From an uncultured Lachnospira sp. (GTDB lineage Bacteria > Bacillota > Clostridia > Lachnospirales > Lachnospiraceae), in NCBI GenBank assembly GCA_910585095.1, contig CAJUBU010000006.1:24395-88394 (forward strand): DNA of 64,000 bases, read 5' to 3'. Under the pieces are notes generated by a model. That model made no database searches. It saw nothing but the letters and a program-made list of their open reading frames with translations, and was not told where the DNA came from. Numbering within the stretch: position 1 is the first letter of the stretch; every line of letters starts with the position of its first letter. The position numbers were made by a program, and so were the translations under genes. Shown piece after piece: positions 1-9,183 of the stretch.

Positions 1-355
1 TCTCGGATTCAGCAAGACCTTCCTTTTTTAAAGTCTCATATGCATCATCAATTTCCTCTGAGGTATCACCATCTGCATTTAATCCAACATTATTATAATA
101 TTCACTAAGAGCATTCAGTTGACTTGCACCACTGCTAATTAAAACTCCTTGGTCTATCAATGCTGAACCACCTTGCGGCATGACACTGAATGTAGAAGCC
201 AATGAAGCAGCTATCTGTTGAAATTTCTCAGCATCAACCGTTGACATCGAGAATAATAAAACGAAGAAACACAATAACAAATTCATCAAATCACTAAAAG
301 TTGACATCCAGGCTGGCGACCCAGCCGGCACATCTTCTTGCCTTTTCTTTGCCAT
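1..355 (-). CDS. motB: MotB, flagellar stator protein (3' part cut by window edge)
   Basis: The first 118 residues of the stator subunit that couples ion flow to rotation and anchors MotA to peptidoglycan. The start is the ATG at 355, which shares its A with the motA stop (TGATG), so the two are translationally coupled. A short basic N-terminus (MAKKRQ) is followed by one membrane helix at about residues 19-40. The helix begins TFSDLMNLLL and contains the Asp expected to bind the ion. The OmpA-like peptidoglycan-binding domain should lie outside the window. It is the last visible gene of the flagellar operon, and further fli genes are expected beyond the edge. Whether protons or sodium drive it cannot be told from this part. 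Confidence 0.93.
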   Translation of the reverse strand, partial: MAKKRQEDVPAGSPAWMSTFSDLMNLLLCFFVLLFSMSTVDAEKFQQIAASLASTFSVMPQGGSALIDQGVLISSGASQLNALSEYYNNVGLNADGDTSEEIDDAYETLKKEGLAESE

Positions 356-1146
356 CAGCCTTCACCTTCTTCCGTTGAAACCGCCTGTCGAACTGTAGGA
401 GATAAGAACGATTTTAATTTTTCCTCAATTACTCGTGGGTTTTCACCAGCTTGAATTGAAAGAAGTCCCTCAATTACGATTTCTTTCATCTGATATTCTT
501 TACCATTAATATTTTTCATCTTATTTGATATAGGTGTTGCCAACCAGTTCGCAATCAATGAACCATACAATGTAGTAAGCAAGGCAACCGCCATATTTGG
601 TCCAATGGTAGCCACATCATCCAGCTTTTTCAACATGTTAACAAGACCTACCAGCGTACCAATCATACCCCATGCAGGACCAAATGCTGCCCATGTATCA
701 AAAAATCCTGCACTGCTTTTATGACGTTCGTCCATATTGACAAGTTCTGTCTCAAGAATACCTCTTACAAGTTCTGGCTCTGTACCATCGACAATAAGAA
801 GAATACCTTTTTTCATAAATTCATCTTCAAGATTACTTGCAACTTCTTCCAATGCAAGTAAACCTTCTTTACGAGCCACGTTCGATAAATCGATTATCTG
901 TTTAATTACGGCTCCATGATCTAGTTTAGGGTCTTTAAACGCAATCCCCATACTCTTAAATCCACCAATAAATTCTGCCATCGTATAAGATGTCATCAAA
1001 CTTGCGAGTGAACCACCAATCGTAATAATAATTGAGGGATAATCAATAAAGCTCCCTGTTATGGCAGATACACCACCACTGGAAATAATACCAAAAATAA
1101 CCATTGCAAATCCGACAACTATACCTATGAGTGTAGCAATATCCAC
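355..1146 (-). CDS. motA: MotA, flagellar motor stator protein
   Basis: 263 residues, normal for MotA. Four hydrophobic stretches are visible: about 3-23, 36-54, and a pair at about 150-175 and 185-205. Between the second and third lies a charged cytoplasmic region, which in this family contacts FliG. The segment FGPAWGMIGTLVGLVNML followed by LLTTLYGSLIANW is the typical MotA signature that lines the ion channel. It lies 2 bases downstream of flbD and overlaps motB by one base, so flbD, motA and motB form one unit. The protein acts in the inner membrane with MotB. Confidence 0.95.
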   Translation of the reverse strand: MDIATLIGIVVGFAMVIFGIISSGGVSAITGSFIDYPSIIITIGGSLASLMTSYTMAEFIGGFKSMGIAFKDPKLDHGAVIKQIIDLSNVARKEGLLALEEVASNLEDEFMKKGILLIVDGTEPELVRGILETELVNMDERHKSSAGFFDTWAAFGPAWGMIGTLVGLVNMLKKLDDVATIGPNMAVALLTTLYGSLIANWLATPISNKMKNINGKEYQMKEIVIEGLLSIQAGENPRVIEEKLKSFLSPTVRQAVSTEEGEG

Positions 1147-1148
1147 TT

Positions 1149-1361
1149 TTAAACACCTTCCGTTTCCTTATATATCGTTCCTGAAAAGACCCTATGTTTA
1201 TAATCCACAACCTTATCAATAATTTCATCGGAAGACTCTTTTACTATGTACTTTGAACCTGTCGTAAGGGTAATAACCGTATCCGGAGTTTCCTCAATAG
1301 TTTGAATTATATCAGCATTAACCACTAACATTGAGCCATTAAGCCTTGTAACATTAATCAT
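1149..1361 (-). CDS. flbD: FlbD-family flagellar protein
   Basis: A 70-residue protein beginning MINVTRLNG, the usual opening of the small FlbD/SwrD family found between hook and stator genes in Firmicutes. In Bacillus the homologue SwrD raises flagellar power by promoting stator function. The ATG at 1361 was preferred over an upstream in-frame ATG at 1394 because GGAGA at 1367-1371 is correctly spaced and the family starts here. It sits just before motA. No membrane segment is visible. It is not the FlbD transcription factor of Caulobacter, despite the shared name. Confidence 0.88.
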   Translation of the reverse strand: MINVTRLNGSMLVVNADIIQTIEETPDTVITLTTGSKYIVKESSDEIIDKVVDYKHRVFSGTIYKETEGV

Positions 1362-1465
1362 AATTATCTCCATAACATTATACTGCAAAATCAATCATAA
1401 AAAGTATATAAAACTTTACTTAAAATCATTTAACAATATCAATGAATACAAACACAAACAATTAC

Positions 1466-1516
1466 AAAAAACTACAAGAGCACGGAACATAAGTTTCACC
1501 ATATCCATGCCCTTGT
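1466..1516 (-). terminator. Hairpin with T-tract between flgE and flbD
   Basis: On the minus strand the arm at 1516-1504 (ACAAGGGCATGGA) pairs with 1486-1474 (TCCGTGCTCTTGT), giving 13 pairs including two G-U. The loop is 17 nt. It is followed by AGTTTTTT at 1473-1466. This has the layout of an intrinsic terminator, or of an attenuating or processing structure, 44 to 94 bases downstream of the flgE stop and inside an otherwise tightly packed operon. Confidence 0.6.
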
Positions 1517-1559
1517 ACTATTTTACACCATTCAATCTAACTAATCAAGAAAAATATCA

Positions 1560-2894
1560 TCAACGTTTCAAATTTATAAGTTCTTCTAATAACGAATCTG
1601 ATACTGTGATAATTCTTGAATTTGCCTGGTATCCTCTCTGTGTTGTAATCATTGTAGTAAATTGGTCTGCCAAATCTACATTTGACATTTCAAGATATCC
1701 AGAAACTACCTTTCCGCCAGTCTCTGATATATCTTTTCCAATACCATCAAAAGAACCTGAGTTCAATGTTGCTGCATATAAGTTTTCACCAACTTTTTCA
1801 AGACCAGTTGGGTTTGCAAAGGTTGTAACAGCAATCTGACCAATAATTTTTGTATCACCATTACTATAACTTGCAACAACACCACCAGCCTCATTGATAC
1901 CAACTGCTGTCATCACTCCTACAGCCTTACCTGCACCAACAGTATTGCCAGTCACCTCATCTTTTCTACCCCAACTATATTTAATATCTGTAGCACTGGC
2001 ATACATTGTAACACCAGATGCATCCATACTAATTGTTGATGACTGAGCGCCTCCTGTACCAATATTTTCCAAATCTCCACTAGGGTCTCCATCATAAATA
2101 AATGTTAAATCCAAGTTGGCATTGCTCATAGCGGAAGCGCCTGAATTTTTATCAAATAATAAACGTGGGGCGGCAGCTGTATCTAATATAATATTTGTAC
2201 TCTCACCATTCTTTGTAACAGTTCCCTCTGCTATCGTATATTCTACATTCTGACCATTGACGCCCTCATACTGTAATGTAAGAGAAGCTTGATACTCATT
2301 ACCCAGTGAATCAAAAAAGTTTACTGTAAATACACTACTTTCTGTTGTTCTTGCATCAACATTACCTGTTATGGTGACATCGGTTGTCTTTGCTGGAGGT
2401 GTAAACTGATATTCTGGACTCATTACATACAATGGCTGAACCTTATCTTTTACAATATTGCCATTCTCATCTGCTTTCCAGCCCATTACATTAGCACCAC
2501 CTTGTGTAACAAGCGCACCGCTTAAATCAGGCTTAAAATCACCAGACCTTGTAAAGTATGTATTACCAGCGCTGCTTACTACAAAAAATGCAGCACCAGA
2601 TATACATAAATCCCAAGGATTATCTGTACGCTCATTAGAGCCTTGTGTCATCGCTGTAGAAATTGCTCCTACTGATGAACCAAGACCAATCTGTTTAGGG
2701 TTTACACCACCTTTGCCACTCTCGGCATTTGGTCCTGTTGCTGTTTGTGTTGTTTGATAATATACATCTTTAAATGTTACTGCTTGAGACTTATAAGCTA
2801 CTGTGTTAACATTGGCAATATTATTACCAATTACATCCATTCTCGTCTGATGTGTCTTAATTCCTGACACAGCAGAGAACAATGCTCTCATCAT
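1560..2894 (-). CDS. flgE: Flagellar hook protein FlgE
   Basis: 444 residues. The N-terminus MMRALFSAVSGIKTHQ followed by DVIGNNIANVNTVAYK is the axial-family motif. The C-terminus ends with the matching helix (YLEMSNVDLADQFTTMITTQRGYQ, split here from ANSRIITVSDSLL). These ends pack in the core of the hook. The middle (about 90-370) carries the surface domains, including GFFVV-like and NFFDSLGN segments typical of FlgE. A strong AAGGAGG precedes the start, and a second ATG follows immediately. Position after flgD and the TIGR02530 gene supports hook protein over FlgF/FlgG. It is exported by the flagellar type III system and has no signal peptide. Confidence 0.92.
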   Translation of the reverse strand: MMRALFSAVSGIKTHQTRMDVIGNNIANVNTVAYKSQAVTFKDVYYQTTQTATGPNAESGKGGVNPKQIGLGSSVGAISTAMTQGSNERTDNPWDLCISGAAFFVVSSAGNTYFTRSGDFKPDLSGALVTQGGANVMGWKADENGNIVKDKVQPLYVMSPEYQFTPPAKTTDVTITGNVDARTTESSVFTVNFFDSLGNEYQASLTLQYEGVNGQNVEYTIAEGTVTKNGESTNIILDTAAAPRLLFDKNSGASAMSNANLDLTFIYDGDPSGDLENIGTGGAQSSTISMDASGVTMYASATDIKYSWGRKDEVTGNTVGAGKAVGVMTAVGINEAGGVVASYSNGDTKIIGQIAVTTFANPTGLEKVGENLYAATLNSGSFDGIGKDISETGGKVVSGYLEMSNVDLADQFTTMITTQRGYQANSRIITVSDSLLEELINLKR

Positions 2895-2946
2895 AATATT
2901 GTTCCTCCTTAATAATAAATAAATGATGATATGATGAGCGCTGTCT

Positions 2947-2970
2947 TATCCCGTCAGGCATTCAGGGATA
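2947..2970 (-). other. Small hairpin in the flgE leader
   Basis: In the 97-base spacer upstream of flgE, TATCCC (2947-2952) and GGGATA (2965-2970) form a perfect 6-bp stem with a 12-nt loop. No T-tract follows, so it is not a terminator. It could stabilise a processed mRNA end for hook protein, which is needed in large amounts. That role is inference. Confidence 0.35.
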
Positions 2971-2991
2971 ATTAACCTCCATAAGGTCCGG

Positions 2992-3417
2992 TTAAATAAT
3001 AACAGCCCCATCAATATTTGTATAAATATTTTCATCGTTAGCTGCCTGACTCATCGCTGTAACAACGATTTTATTTTCTGTATTTACAATAAATGCCAAG
3101 TCATCTAACAATACCAGTGATTCCTTAATTCCTTTTAAGCTGGCTTTTTGCGTTCCTTCATTTAATCGAGAAATCTGTTCATCAGTAAGTTGAATATCTC
3201 TTTGCCTTAGCCTTGTATCAGCATGTTTTGAAAACTTTACTAATGTCTGTACTTCTCTTTCACTTACTGCTTCAGTAATACTTTTTTTCTGTTCAAATAT
3301 CTCTTGAAATGAAGCATTTGAAATATTCTTATTTTTACCTGTTGCATTGCCTTTTTTAATTGAACTCGTTGCCTGCTGTATAGAAGTAAAACCACCTGTT
3401 ACGATATGATTCATCAT
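2992..3417 (-). CDS. Flagellar operon protein, TIGR02530 family
   Basis: 141 residues. The N-terminal half is low-complexity. The C-terminal half (about 62-141) carries the conserved pattern HADTRLRQRDIQL, EQISRLNEG, KGIKESLVLLDDLAFIV and a final NIDGAVII. That pattern is diagnostic of the family found between flgD and flgE in Firmicute flagellar operons. Its exact role is unknown to me, but the constant placement suggests hook assembly. AGGAGG at 3420-3425 fits the second ATG (3414) slightly better than the first. The gene follows flgD with a gap of about 80 bases. Confidence 0.85.
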   Translation of the reverse strand: MMNHIVTGGFTSIQQATSSIKKGNATGKNKNISNASFQEIFEQKKSITEAVSEREVQTLVKFSKHADTRLRQRDIQLTDEQISRLNEGTQKASLKGIKESLVLLDDLAFIVNTENKIVVTAMSQAANDENIYTNIDGAVII

Positions 3418-3495
3418 AACCTCCTATTCCTATGCCATAAGTATTACATAAAGCATACATATATACCTAAAATATTAGCACACTATAAAAATCAA

Positions 3496-3978
3496 TTACT
3501 CCTTAGGCTTCTCAGGTTCCTCTGGTTTTGTAGGGTCTTTTGAAATAGACTCAAAATACTTTGTGTCAAGTACTGTATCCAAATCAGCAATATCATAAAG
3601 TTTTTTATTGATTCCAAGATAAATCTTACCTTCAATATTTTCCCAATAATCAACTTTTCCTGATATCATATTCTCTTTATTGTCATCCGTTTTCATAATA
3701 ACGGTCTTTCCAATAAGTTCAGACGCCATCTGCTGCTCTGTTTTATTAAGCATACTCTTTGTTGCCTCAACCTGTGAAAATGTAGCCATCTGTGCAATAT
3801 ATTGTGTATTGTCTGTAGGCTCTAATGGGTCTTGATACTGCATCTGAGCAACCATAAGTGCAAGGAAATCATTAATATCTAATGTATTTTTTCCTTTTTC
3901 CTCTTTCTTTGTTGAACTTATGCCTGAGTTTGTGTTATCTGTATCAAATTTTCCATTTATAATATTTTGATAAACCAT
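3496..3978 (-). CDS. flgD: FlgD, hook-capping protein
   Basis: 160 residues, a short FlgD. The diagnostic block LDINDFLALMVAQMQYQDP followed by LEPTDNTQYIAQMATFSQVE lies at about 30-75. It is the region that docks the cap on the growing hook and guides FlgE assembly. After it come a short beta-rich region and a Pro/Glu/Lys-rich tail (DPTKPEEPEKPKE). The tail is low-complexity and likely flexible. AAAGGAG precedes the start. It lies between fliK and the TIGR02530 gene, the usual order. Confidence 0.92.
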   Translation of the reverse strand: MVYQNIINGKFDTDNTNSGISSTKKEEKGKNTLDINDFLALMVAQMQYQDPLEPTDNTQYIAQMATFSQVEATKSMLNKTEQQMASELIGKTVIMKTDDNKENMISGKVDYWENIEGKIYLGINKKLYDIADLDTVLDTKYFESISKDPTKPEEPEKPKE

Positions 3979-4005
3979 ATAAACTCCTTTCTGCGTATTT
4001 ATTTT

Positions 4006-5466
4006 CTATGCTGAAAATTCAACGCTGCTATTTTCATTCATTGTTGTTGCTTCTTGACGAGTTTCTGTTACATCCTCATCATCGGACAGATTTAAAGAAA
4101 TATGTTGTTTCCTTGTGCCATTCGTCTGTTGTTGTGGATTATTTCCATTGAAATTATCTTGACTATGAAAAGCATTATTTTGTACTGTAACTTCTACAGC
4201 CTCAACTTTAAGCCCTTGATTTGACATATTTTCCTTTAAAACATTTAATTGTCCCTCTAAGGCTTTTTTAACTTGCTCATTTTCAGCTATCAGCTTTGCA
4301 GTGACAACACCTTCACGCACTGAAACAAGAAGATTAACTTTTCCCAAATTTTCAGGATTGAGTGCTATCTCCATACTTTTAAGCTGACTAGTAACATTAA
4401 GCTTAATAGAATCGACTACCTGTCTTACAATATCAGCAGGTTTAACATCAAACTCATTGGCAAATGCTGCTTCAAATGTCTTAGCAAGCTGAGCTGCCAC
4501 ATTGGTATTTGAAGTCATATCCGAATTAATTTCTGTGTTATTTTTGCTATTCTCAAATATATTCTGCTTACTGTCACCATTTGAATCATTAGCAAACGCA
4601 TTATTGTTCTTATTATTTAAAGAAGATGTTGTAACTTTTTCAGAAATAACTTGCTCTAAACTAGAACCATCGTCCGCTACATATTCTTCAGACTGCATTG
4701 GTGCTTCTTCTTGTAGACCAGACTGCTTCACATTGTCTTGTAACCCCTCTGCATGTTCTGTTGCCACTTGATTTTGAACAACAACATTATCTGTACATGT
4801 TTGTGCAATACTTTTAAACTGTTCTTCACCAATGCCATATTGTGAATCTGTATTTGACATCATATCAGAGACAACTTGAATAATCTCTTTTAACTTTAAA
4901 GATAACTCTGAATCTGTAATGACAGACATGACATCTTGTTTATCCGATACTTGTGCAATTAAATTTGTCACATTATTTGGTTCAAGCAAATCTACAGATG
5001 TTAATCCCAATTCAGACATTGCCTTTTCATACTCTTCATCAGATATGCCTAATATCTCTTTAATTGTCTCAATAACTTCAGACATCACCTTTTTAACAGT
5101 TTCTTCCTCATCAATGTCTTCCTCATTATCACAAACTTCTTGATTTCCTTTACTTTGAGCTGTTTCCTTTACTTGATTATTTTGTGATAAAGTATCTGTT
5201 TTCGTTGTTTTATCCAAATTGTTTGTACTTGATATTTTGTTAGAACTATCTTTCATATCATTCTTTACAAATACGCTGTCTATAGATGTCTTACTGCCCT
5301 TTATCTGTCCAGCGCCCTTTATACCACTTGAAATCGGTAATAAATTGCTCATAGATTTTGCCATAATATCAGCAAACGCATTTGACTTATCCATTTTCTT
5401 TGTATCGGATACGGATTGAGCATTCGTATTTCGTCCAAACATTCCAGTAATCGCTGTATCTACCAT
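4006..5466 (-). CDS. fliK: FliK, hook-length control protein
   Basis: 486 residues. The first about 330 are Asn/Ser/Asp/Lys-rich and poorly conserved, as expected of the ruler part that measures hook length during export. The C-terminal domain at about 340-435 is recognisable: KSMEIALNPENLGKVNLLV and VTAKLIAENEQVKKALE, then LNVLKENMSNQGLKVEAVEV. This is the Flg_hook domain that switches the export gate from hook to filament substrates. AAGGAGG precedes the start. Identity rests on the C-terminal domain and on its position between the MotE-like gene and flgD. Confidence 0.88.
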   Translation of the reverse strand: MVDTAITGMFGRNTNAQSVSDTKKMDKSNAFADIMAKSMSNLLPISSGIKGAGQIKGSKTSIDSVFVKNDMKDSSNKISSTNNLDKTTKTDTLSQNNQVKETAQSKGNQEVCDNEEDIDEEETVKKVMSEVIETIKEILGISDEEYEKAMSELGLTSVDLLEPNNVTNLIAQVSDKQDVMSVITDSELSLKLKEIIQVVSDMMSNTDSQYGIGEEQFKSIAQTCTDNVVVQNQVATEHAEGLQDNVKQSGLQEEAPMQSEEYVADDGSSLEQVISEKVTTSSLNNKNNNAFANDSNGDSKQNIFENSKNNTEINSDMTSNTNVAAQLAKTFEAAFANEFDVKPADIVRQVVDSIKLNVTSQLKSMEIALNPENLGKVNLLVSVREGVVTAKLIAENEQVKKALEGQLNVLKENMSNQGLKVEAVEVTVQNNAFHSQDNFNGNNPQQQTNGTRKQHISLNLSDDEDVTETRQEATTMNENSSVEFSA

Positions 5467-5657
5467 ATCATACCTCCTTTCCTTATCACATAAGTATCCT
5501 TATGTTAAAAATATTTATAATACATACTATTTAACAACATATAAAAATTGTACAAACAATTCTATAGGATAATAAAAATAGTATATACTACTATTATTAT
5601 TCGGAATAAATGCCTTATTTCTTTAGATAAAAACCCAAAGATTTAAACATTTTCCCT

Positions 5658-6431
5658 TTACGATGGAAACATAATTGCTGTCAATTTCGCCGCATATACA
5701 GGGTCCATCTCTGCCATAACAGCAGCCCTTTGTTTTGGTGTCATACTAAGTAGTATCCTTGTGACAACATAGGCATCTCCTGTCATTTCTTCCATAATTG
5801 CAGCCGCTGCTGCTGGTTCCATAGAAGCATATGTAGTTGCCCATTCTTGAATTTTCTTAGAAAATTGTATTCTCTCAACAACCTGTTCATAAATCGATGC
5901 CGCATTATCTGGATTGATTTCCTCATACCATTTTTTATATTCTTCAATATCAGGTGCATTTTCATTAAACACTACCTGTTCGTCAAATTCTTTCTTTAAC
6001 TGCTCAAAATACTCTTGATTTTCCTCATATACTTTTAAACGTGAAATTTCTGCCTGCAACTGTGCAATCTGCTCATCGTTATTGCTTCCATTTGCTTTAT
6101 ATTGTTCCACTTCCTTCTCAAGTTCTTTGATACGTTCAATTGCCTCTGCAAGTGTTTTATATTTATTGCCATTTTCTTCAATAATTTCATCATCACTGGC
6201 TTCCGGCAAAATTTTATTGATAACTGGAACATTTTTTAGAGCAGGTCTTAACATTGTGCCAATACCGCCAACATCCATCTTAATCAAAAGAGCAAATATG
6301 ACAAGCCATATTAATATAATAAGCAAAGCTAATAGAAAGCCAACAATGCCGCCGCTTTTTTCTTCTGCTTCTTCGCCATCTTTTCTATCTAAGTCTAAAT
6401 CGTCATTCGATTTCTTTTTTTTCTTAGCCAT
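5658..6431 (-). CDS. MotE/YlxF-like flagellar protein with MgtE_N-type domain
   Basis: 257 residues. A Lys/Asp/Glu-rich N-terminus is followed by one membrane helix (about 29-50, VGFLLALLIILIWLVIFALL). Next is a coiled coil at about 90-155 (IKELEKEVEQYK and similar). The C-terminal region at about 195-257 has MEPAAAAAIMEEM and MTPKQRAAVMAEMDP repeats, the pattern of the intracellular MgtE N-domain fold. This architecture matches YlxF in Bacillus and MotE chaperones of MotC in Alphaproteobacteria, both found beside fliJ and fliK. It overlaps no neighbour and starts 3 bases after fliJ. Family assignment is firm, but the function here is inferred from context. Confidence 0.82.
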   Translation of the reverse strand: MAKKKKKSNDDLDLDRKDGEEAEEKSGGIVGFLLALLIILIWLVIFALLIKMDVGGIGTMLRPALKNVPVINKILPEASDDEIIEENGNKYKTLAEAIERIKELEKEVEQYKANGSNNDEQIAQLQAEISRLKVYEENQEYFEQLKKEFDEQVVFNENAPDIEEYKKWYEEINPDNAASIYEQVVERIQFSKKIQEWATTYASMEPAAAAAIMEEMTGDAYVVTRILLSMTPKQRAAVMAEMDPVYAAKLTAIMFPS

Positions 6432-6433
6432 TG

Positions 6434-6889
6434 TTAATCCTCTCTCCCACTCTTATCATTGTATGTAAAACTTACAAGTTGGTCAATTTCTTTCTTTTCC
6501 TCAACATTCAACTCAAGTTTAAATTCTTCAAATGCTTTTTCTTTTAATTTCTCATGTATTTTCCTGTCTTGAACCGCCTCATTAAGCTTTTCTCTACATT
6601 TTTCAAGATTCTTTTGAGCTATACGAAGAACCAATGCTTGTTGATTCATAAATTCTTCCATTGTTTTTATATATTCATTGCTTCGCCTTACTAAAGCTAC
6701 ATTTAACCTGCCTGACGATAGACGTCTTACATCTTCCATATATGTATTTCTGCGTTCAATAAGTGCCTTTAATTTTTCTTCCTCGATTGAAACACGATTC
6801 ATGGCTTCTGCAAATTCAGTCTTTGCTTGCGTTTCCAGCCGCTCCTTAATATTTAGAACATTTTGCAGCTTATAAATAAACTTAGCCAT
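6434..6889 (-). CDS. fliJ: FliJ, flagellar export chaperone/stalk protein
   Basis: 151 residues, nearly all predicted long alpha-helical coiled coil. It begins MAKFIYKLQNVLNIKERLE, the usual FliJ start (F-x-LQ-VL-x-K). In the family FliJ sits in the centre of the FliI ATPase ring, resembling the gamma stalk of F-type ATPases, and helps escort substrates to FlhA. GGAGTGAG upstream of the ATG supports the start. It follows fliI after about 90 bases and precedes the MotE-like gene directly. Confidence 0.88.
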   Translation of the reverse strand: MAKFIYKLQNVLNIKERLETQAKTEFAEAMNRVSIEEEKLKALIERRNTYMEDVRRLSSGRLNVALVRRSNEYIKTMEEFMNQQALVLRIAQKNLEKCREKLNEAVQDRKIHEKLKEKAFEEFKLELNVEEKKEIDQLVSFTYNDKSGRED

Positions 6890-6982
6890 ATATTTCTCAC
6901 TCCTGTGGTCTTATATGTATACAAAAACATTTTGATAAGCTTTTAATTGGTAAATCAAATTCATTTATTTTAATAATTTTAT

Positions 6983-8302
6983 TTATTCTTCACCATCATT
7001 AAAGATGGATTCCAATATAGAAAGTTCTTCTTCAAATGAAAATTTTTCATCTGTTTGCTGCATCAAAAAATTATTGACAGCATCGATTTTAGAAATGGCA
7101 TAATCAATATTTTTATTACTACCTTTTTTATATGCTCCTATATTAATTAAATCTTCTGCTTCATTGTAGGTTGCCATAACATTTTTTAGACGACCAGCAA
7201 TCTTTTTATGTTCTTTTGTCGAAATTTGGCTCATACATCTTGATATACTCTGTAAAATATCAATTGCGGGATAATGATTCTTATGTCCTAACTTTCTTGA
7301 TAAGATAATATGCCCATCAAGAATACTTCTGGCAGTATCCGTAATTGGTTCATTAAAATCATCACCATCAACCAAGACGGTATATAATCCTGTAATGGAG
7401 CCTTTCCTTGCCATTCCTGCCCGCTCAAGAAGTTTTGGCATCTCCGAATAAACACTTGGTGGATATCCTCTTGTTACTGGAGGTTCACCTGAGGCAAGCC
7501 CAATTTCTCTTTGTGCCATTGAAAAACGTGTAAGCGAATCCATCATCAAAAGGACATCTTCTCCTTGATCTCGAAAATACTCTGCTATCGCTGTTGCCGT
7601 CTTTGCCGCTTTATTACGAATCAGTGCAGGTTTATCAGAAGTTGCTACCACTAAAACACTTCTACGCATACCTTCTTCACCTAAATCTCGCTCGACAAAT
7701 TCTCGTACTTCTCTTCCTCGCTCACCTATAAGAGCAATAACATTGATATCCGCTCTTGTATTTCTTGCAAACATGCCTAAAAGTGTACTTTTTCCAACAC
7801 CACTACCAGCAAAGATACCAATTCTTTGTCCTTTTCCAACCGTTAAAAGTCCATCAACAGCCTTTACACCAAGTGGTAATACTTGACTTATAATTTCTCT
7901 TGACATAGGGTCTGGAGGAGTTGCCTCTACAGGATATTCCTCTATTAATCCTAATTCTTCTCCATTGATAGGATTTCCCAAGCCATCCAGCGTATGACCT
8001 AAAACCTCATATCCAACTTTAACACCTAATGGTTTTTCTGTATTTTTAACAATACACCCTGGTCCAACACCATCTACTTTATCAAATGGCATCAATAAAA
8101 CTCTGCTATCCTTAAATCCAACAACCTCTGCATATACAGGCATCGAATTATCAGGGACATAAATTTCACACAAATCATTTAGCTTGGCATCTGGTCCAAT
8201 AGATTCTATCGTTAATCCAACAATTTTTGCAACCTTCCCAAGCTTATCATAAAAGGATTCCTGCATCAAATGTTCATATTTTAATGAATTAATTACTGAC
8301 AT
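6983..8302 (-). CDS. fliI: FliI, flagellar type III export ATPase
   Basis: 439 residues, the normal length. It resembles F1 beta-type ATPases. The Walker A motif is FAGSGVGKSTLLGM at about residue 165. A Walker-B-like LLMMDSLTRF at about 255 is followed by AQREIGLASGEPPVTRGYPP, typical of flagellar and virulence secretion ATPases. A conserved catalytic glutamate region GERGREVREF is present. It hydrolyses ATP to unfold and release export substrates, and is regulated by FliH. GGAGGAAG precedes the start. It sits between fliH and fliJ as in other Firmicutes. Confidence 0.96.
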   Translation of the reverse strand: MSVINSLKYEHLMQESFYDKLGKVAKIVGLTIESIGPDAKLNDLCEIYVPDNSMPVYAEVVGFKDSRVLLMPFDKVDGVGPGCIVKNTEKPLGVKVGYEVLGHTLDGLGNPINGEELGLIEEYPVEATPPDPMSREIISQVLPLGVKAVDGLLTVGKGQRIGIFAGSGVGKSTLLGMFARNTRADINVIALIGERGREVREFVERDLGEEGMRRSVLVVATSDKPALIRNKAAKTATAIAEYFRDQGEDVLLMMDSLTRFSMAQREIGLASGEPPVTRGYPPSVYSEMPKLLERAGMARKGSITGLYTVLVDGDDFNEPITDTARSILDGHIILSRKLGHKNHYPAIDILQSISRCMSQISTKEHKKIAGRLKNVMATYNEAEDLINIGAYKKGSNKNIDYAISKIDAVNNFLMQQTDEKFSFEEELSILESIFNDGEE

Positions 8303-8334
8303 TTAAGCACTTCCTCCAAATCGCTCATTGTTTC

Positions 8335-9183
8335 TTACTCCAGACAGCTTAATAACTTAATCTTTTTTGTCAAATTGTTTAATTCTGTATCAAGACTGCA
8401 ATCAAAAATGCCGCTGTCTGTCTCTATAATACATTGATTGTTTTCCATCGTGGAATCCTCAATAATATTTAAAGATAACTCTTTTGTACTTGCACAAAAG
8501 ATTTTTCCTTGATTGGCTGATACAAAAGGATAATCATCACAAGATACCTTAATTAAAATCTCATCACTTTTATAGGAATTGGCAAGTACACCATTTATCA
8601 AGTGCATAAGAATATCCTTATTATCCTGTGCTAAAACAAGGGTAAACGATTGAAAAACCTCTAACAGTGCTTCAACTAATTCTGGCTCCATCTGCTTGCG
8701 TCTCTGTTCGTATTCTGCTTCAAGCTGACTGCGCCTATCTTGAATTTCATTTTCTAATTGTTCCTGTCTTAACTCTAACTCTCTAGTTGCCTTTGTAATT
8801 CCTTCTTGATACCCTTGTTCTTTTGCTTGGCTCATCGATTCTTGTATCTCTCCCTGAGCCTCCTCTATTATCTTTTGTGCCTGTAAATTTGCTTCTTCTA
8901 TTATCTGAGCAGACTCTTGATTTGCCTCCTCAATCTTTCTTGCAATATCTTCTGGTGAAAATGCTTCCTCTGCACTCTCCCCTTCACCTAAAATTGTATC
9001 TTCATCTGTTAATCGTTCCACAACATCTGCTGTAAGACCATTGACAAATCCATCTGGATCTGCTGCGCCATTATAATCTTCTGAATCAATAAGACTTTTT
9101 AGTTTTGCTCGAATCAGCTCATTATAATCAATGATACGTTCTTCTTTGGTGACCATTGAACTTCTCTTTAATAAATTAGACAA
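8335..9183 (-). CDS. fliH: FliH, regulator of the export ATPase (TTG start)
   Basis: 282 residues. FliH binds FliI and links it to the C-ring. The start is a TTG at 9183 giving MSNLLKRSS, matching the usual FliH opening. GGAGGTGA at 9192-9199 is well spaced, and the start overlaps the fliG stop by 8 bases. A downstream ATG at residue 10 is the alternative. Residues about 85-175 are very Glu/Gln-rich (EEANQESAQIIEEANLQAQ then KIIEEA), with a repeated A/Q-rich helix followed by a coiled coil. The last 110 residues form the globular FliH domain. Confidence 0.88.
   Translation of the reverse strand: MSNLLKRSSMVTKEERIIDYNELIRAKLKSLIDSEDYNGAADPDGFVNGLTADVVERLTDEDTILGEGESAEEAFSPEDIARKIEEANQESAQIIEEANLQAQKIIEEAQGEIQESMSQAKEQGYQEGITKATRELELRQEQLENEIQDRRSQLEAEYEQRRKQMEPELVEALLEVFQSFTLVLAQDNKDILMHLINGVLANSYKSDEILIKVSCDDYPFVSANQGKIFCASTKELSLNIIEDSTMENNQCIIETDSGIFDCSLDTELNNLTKKIKLLSCLE

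Noticed and set aside
1377..1382. TATAAT upstream of flbD as a promoter
   Set aside because: It would start transcription inside or next to the flbD ribosome site, and no -35 lies at a suitable distance.
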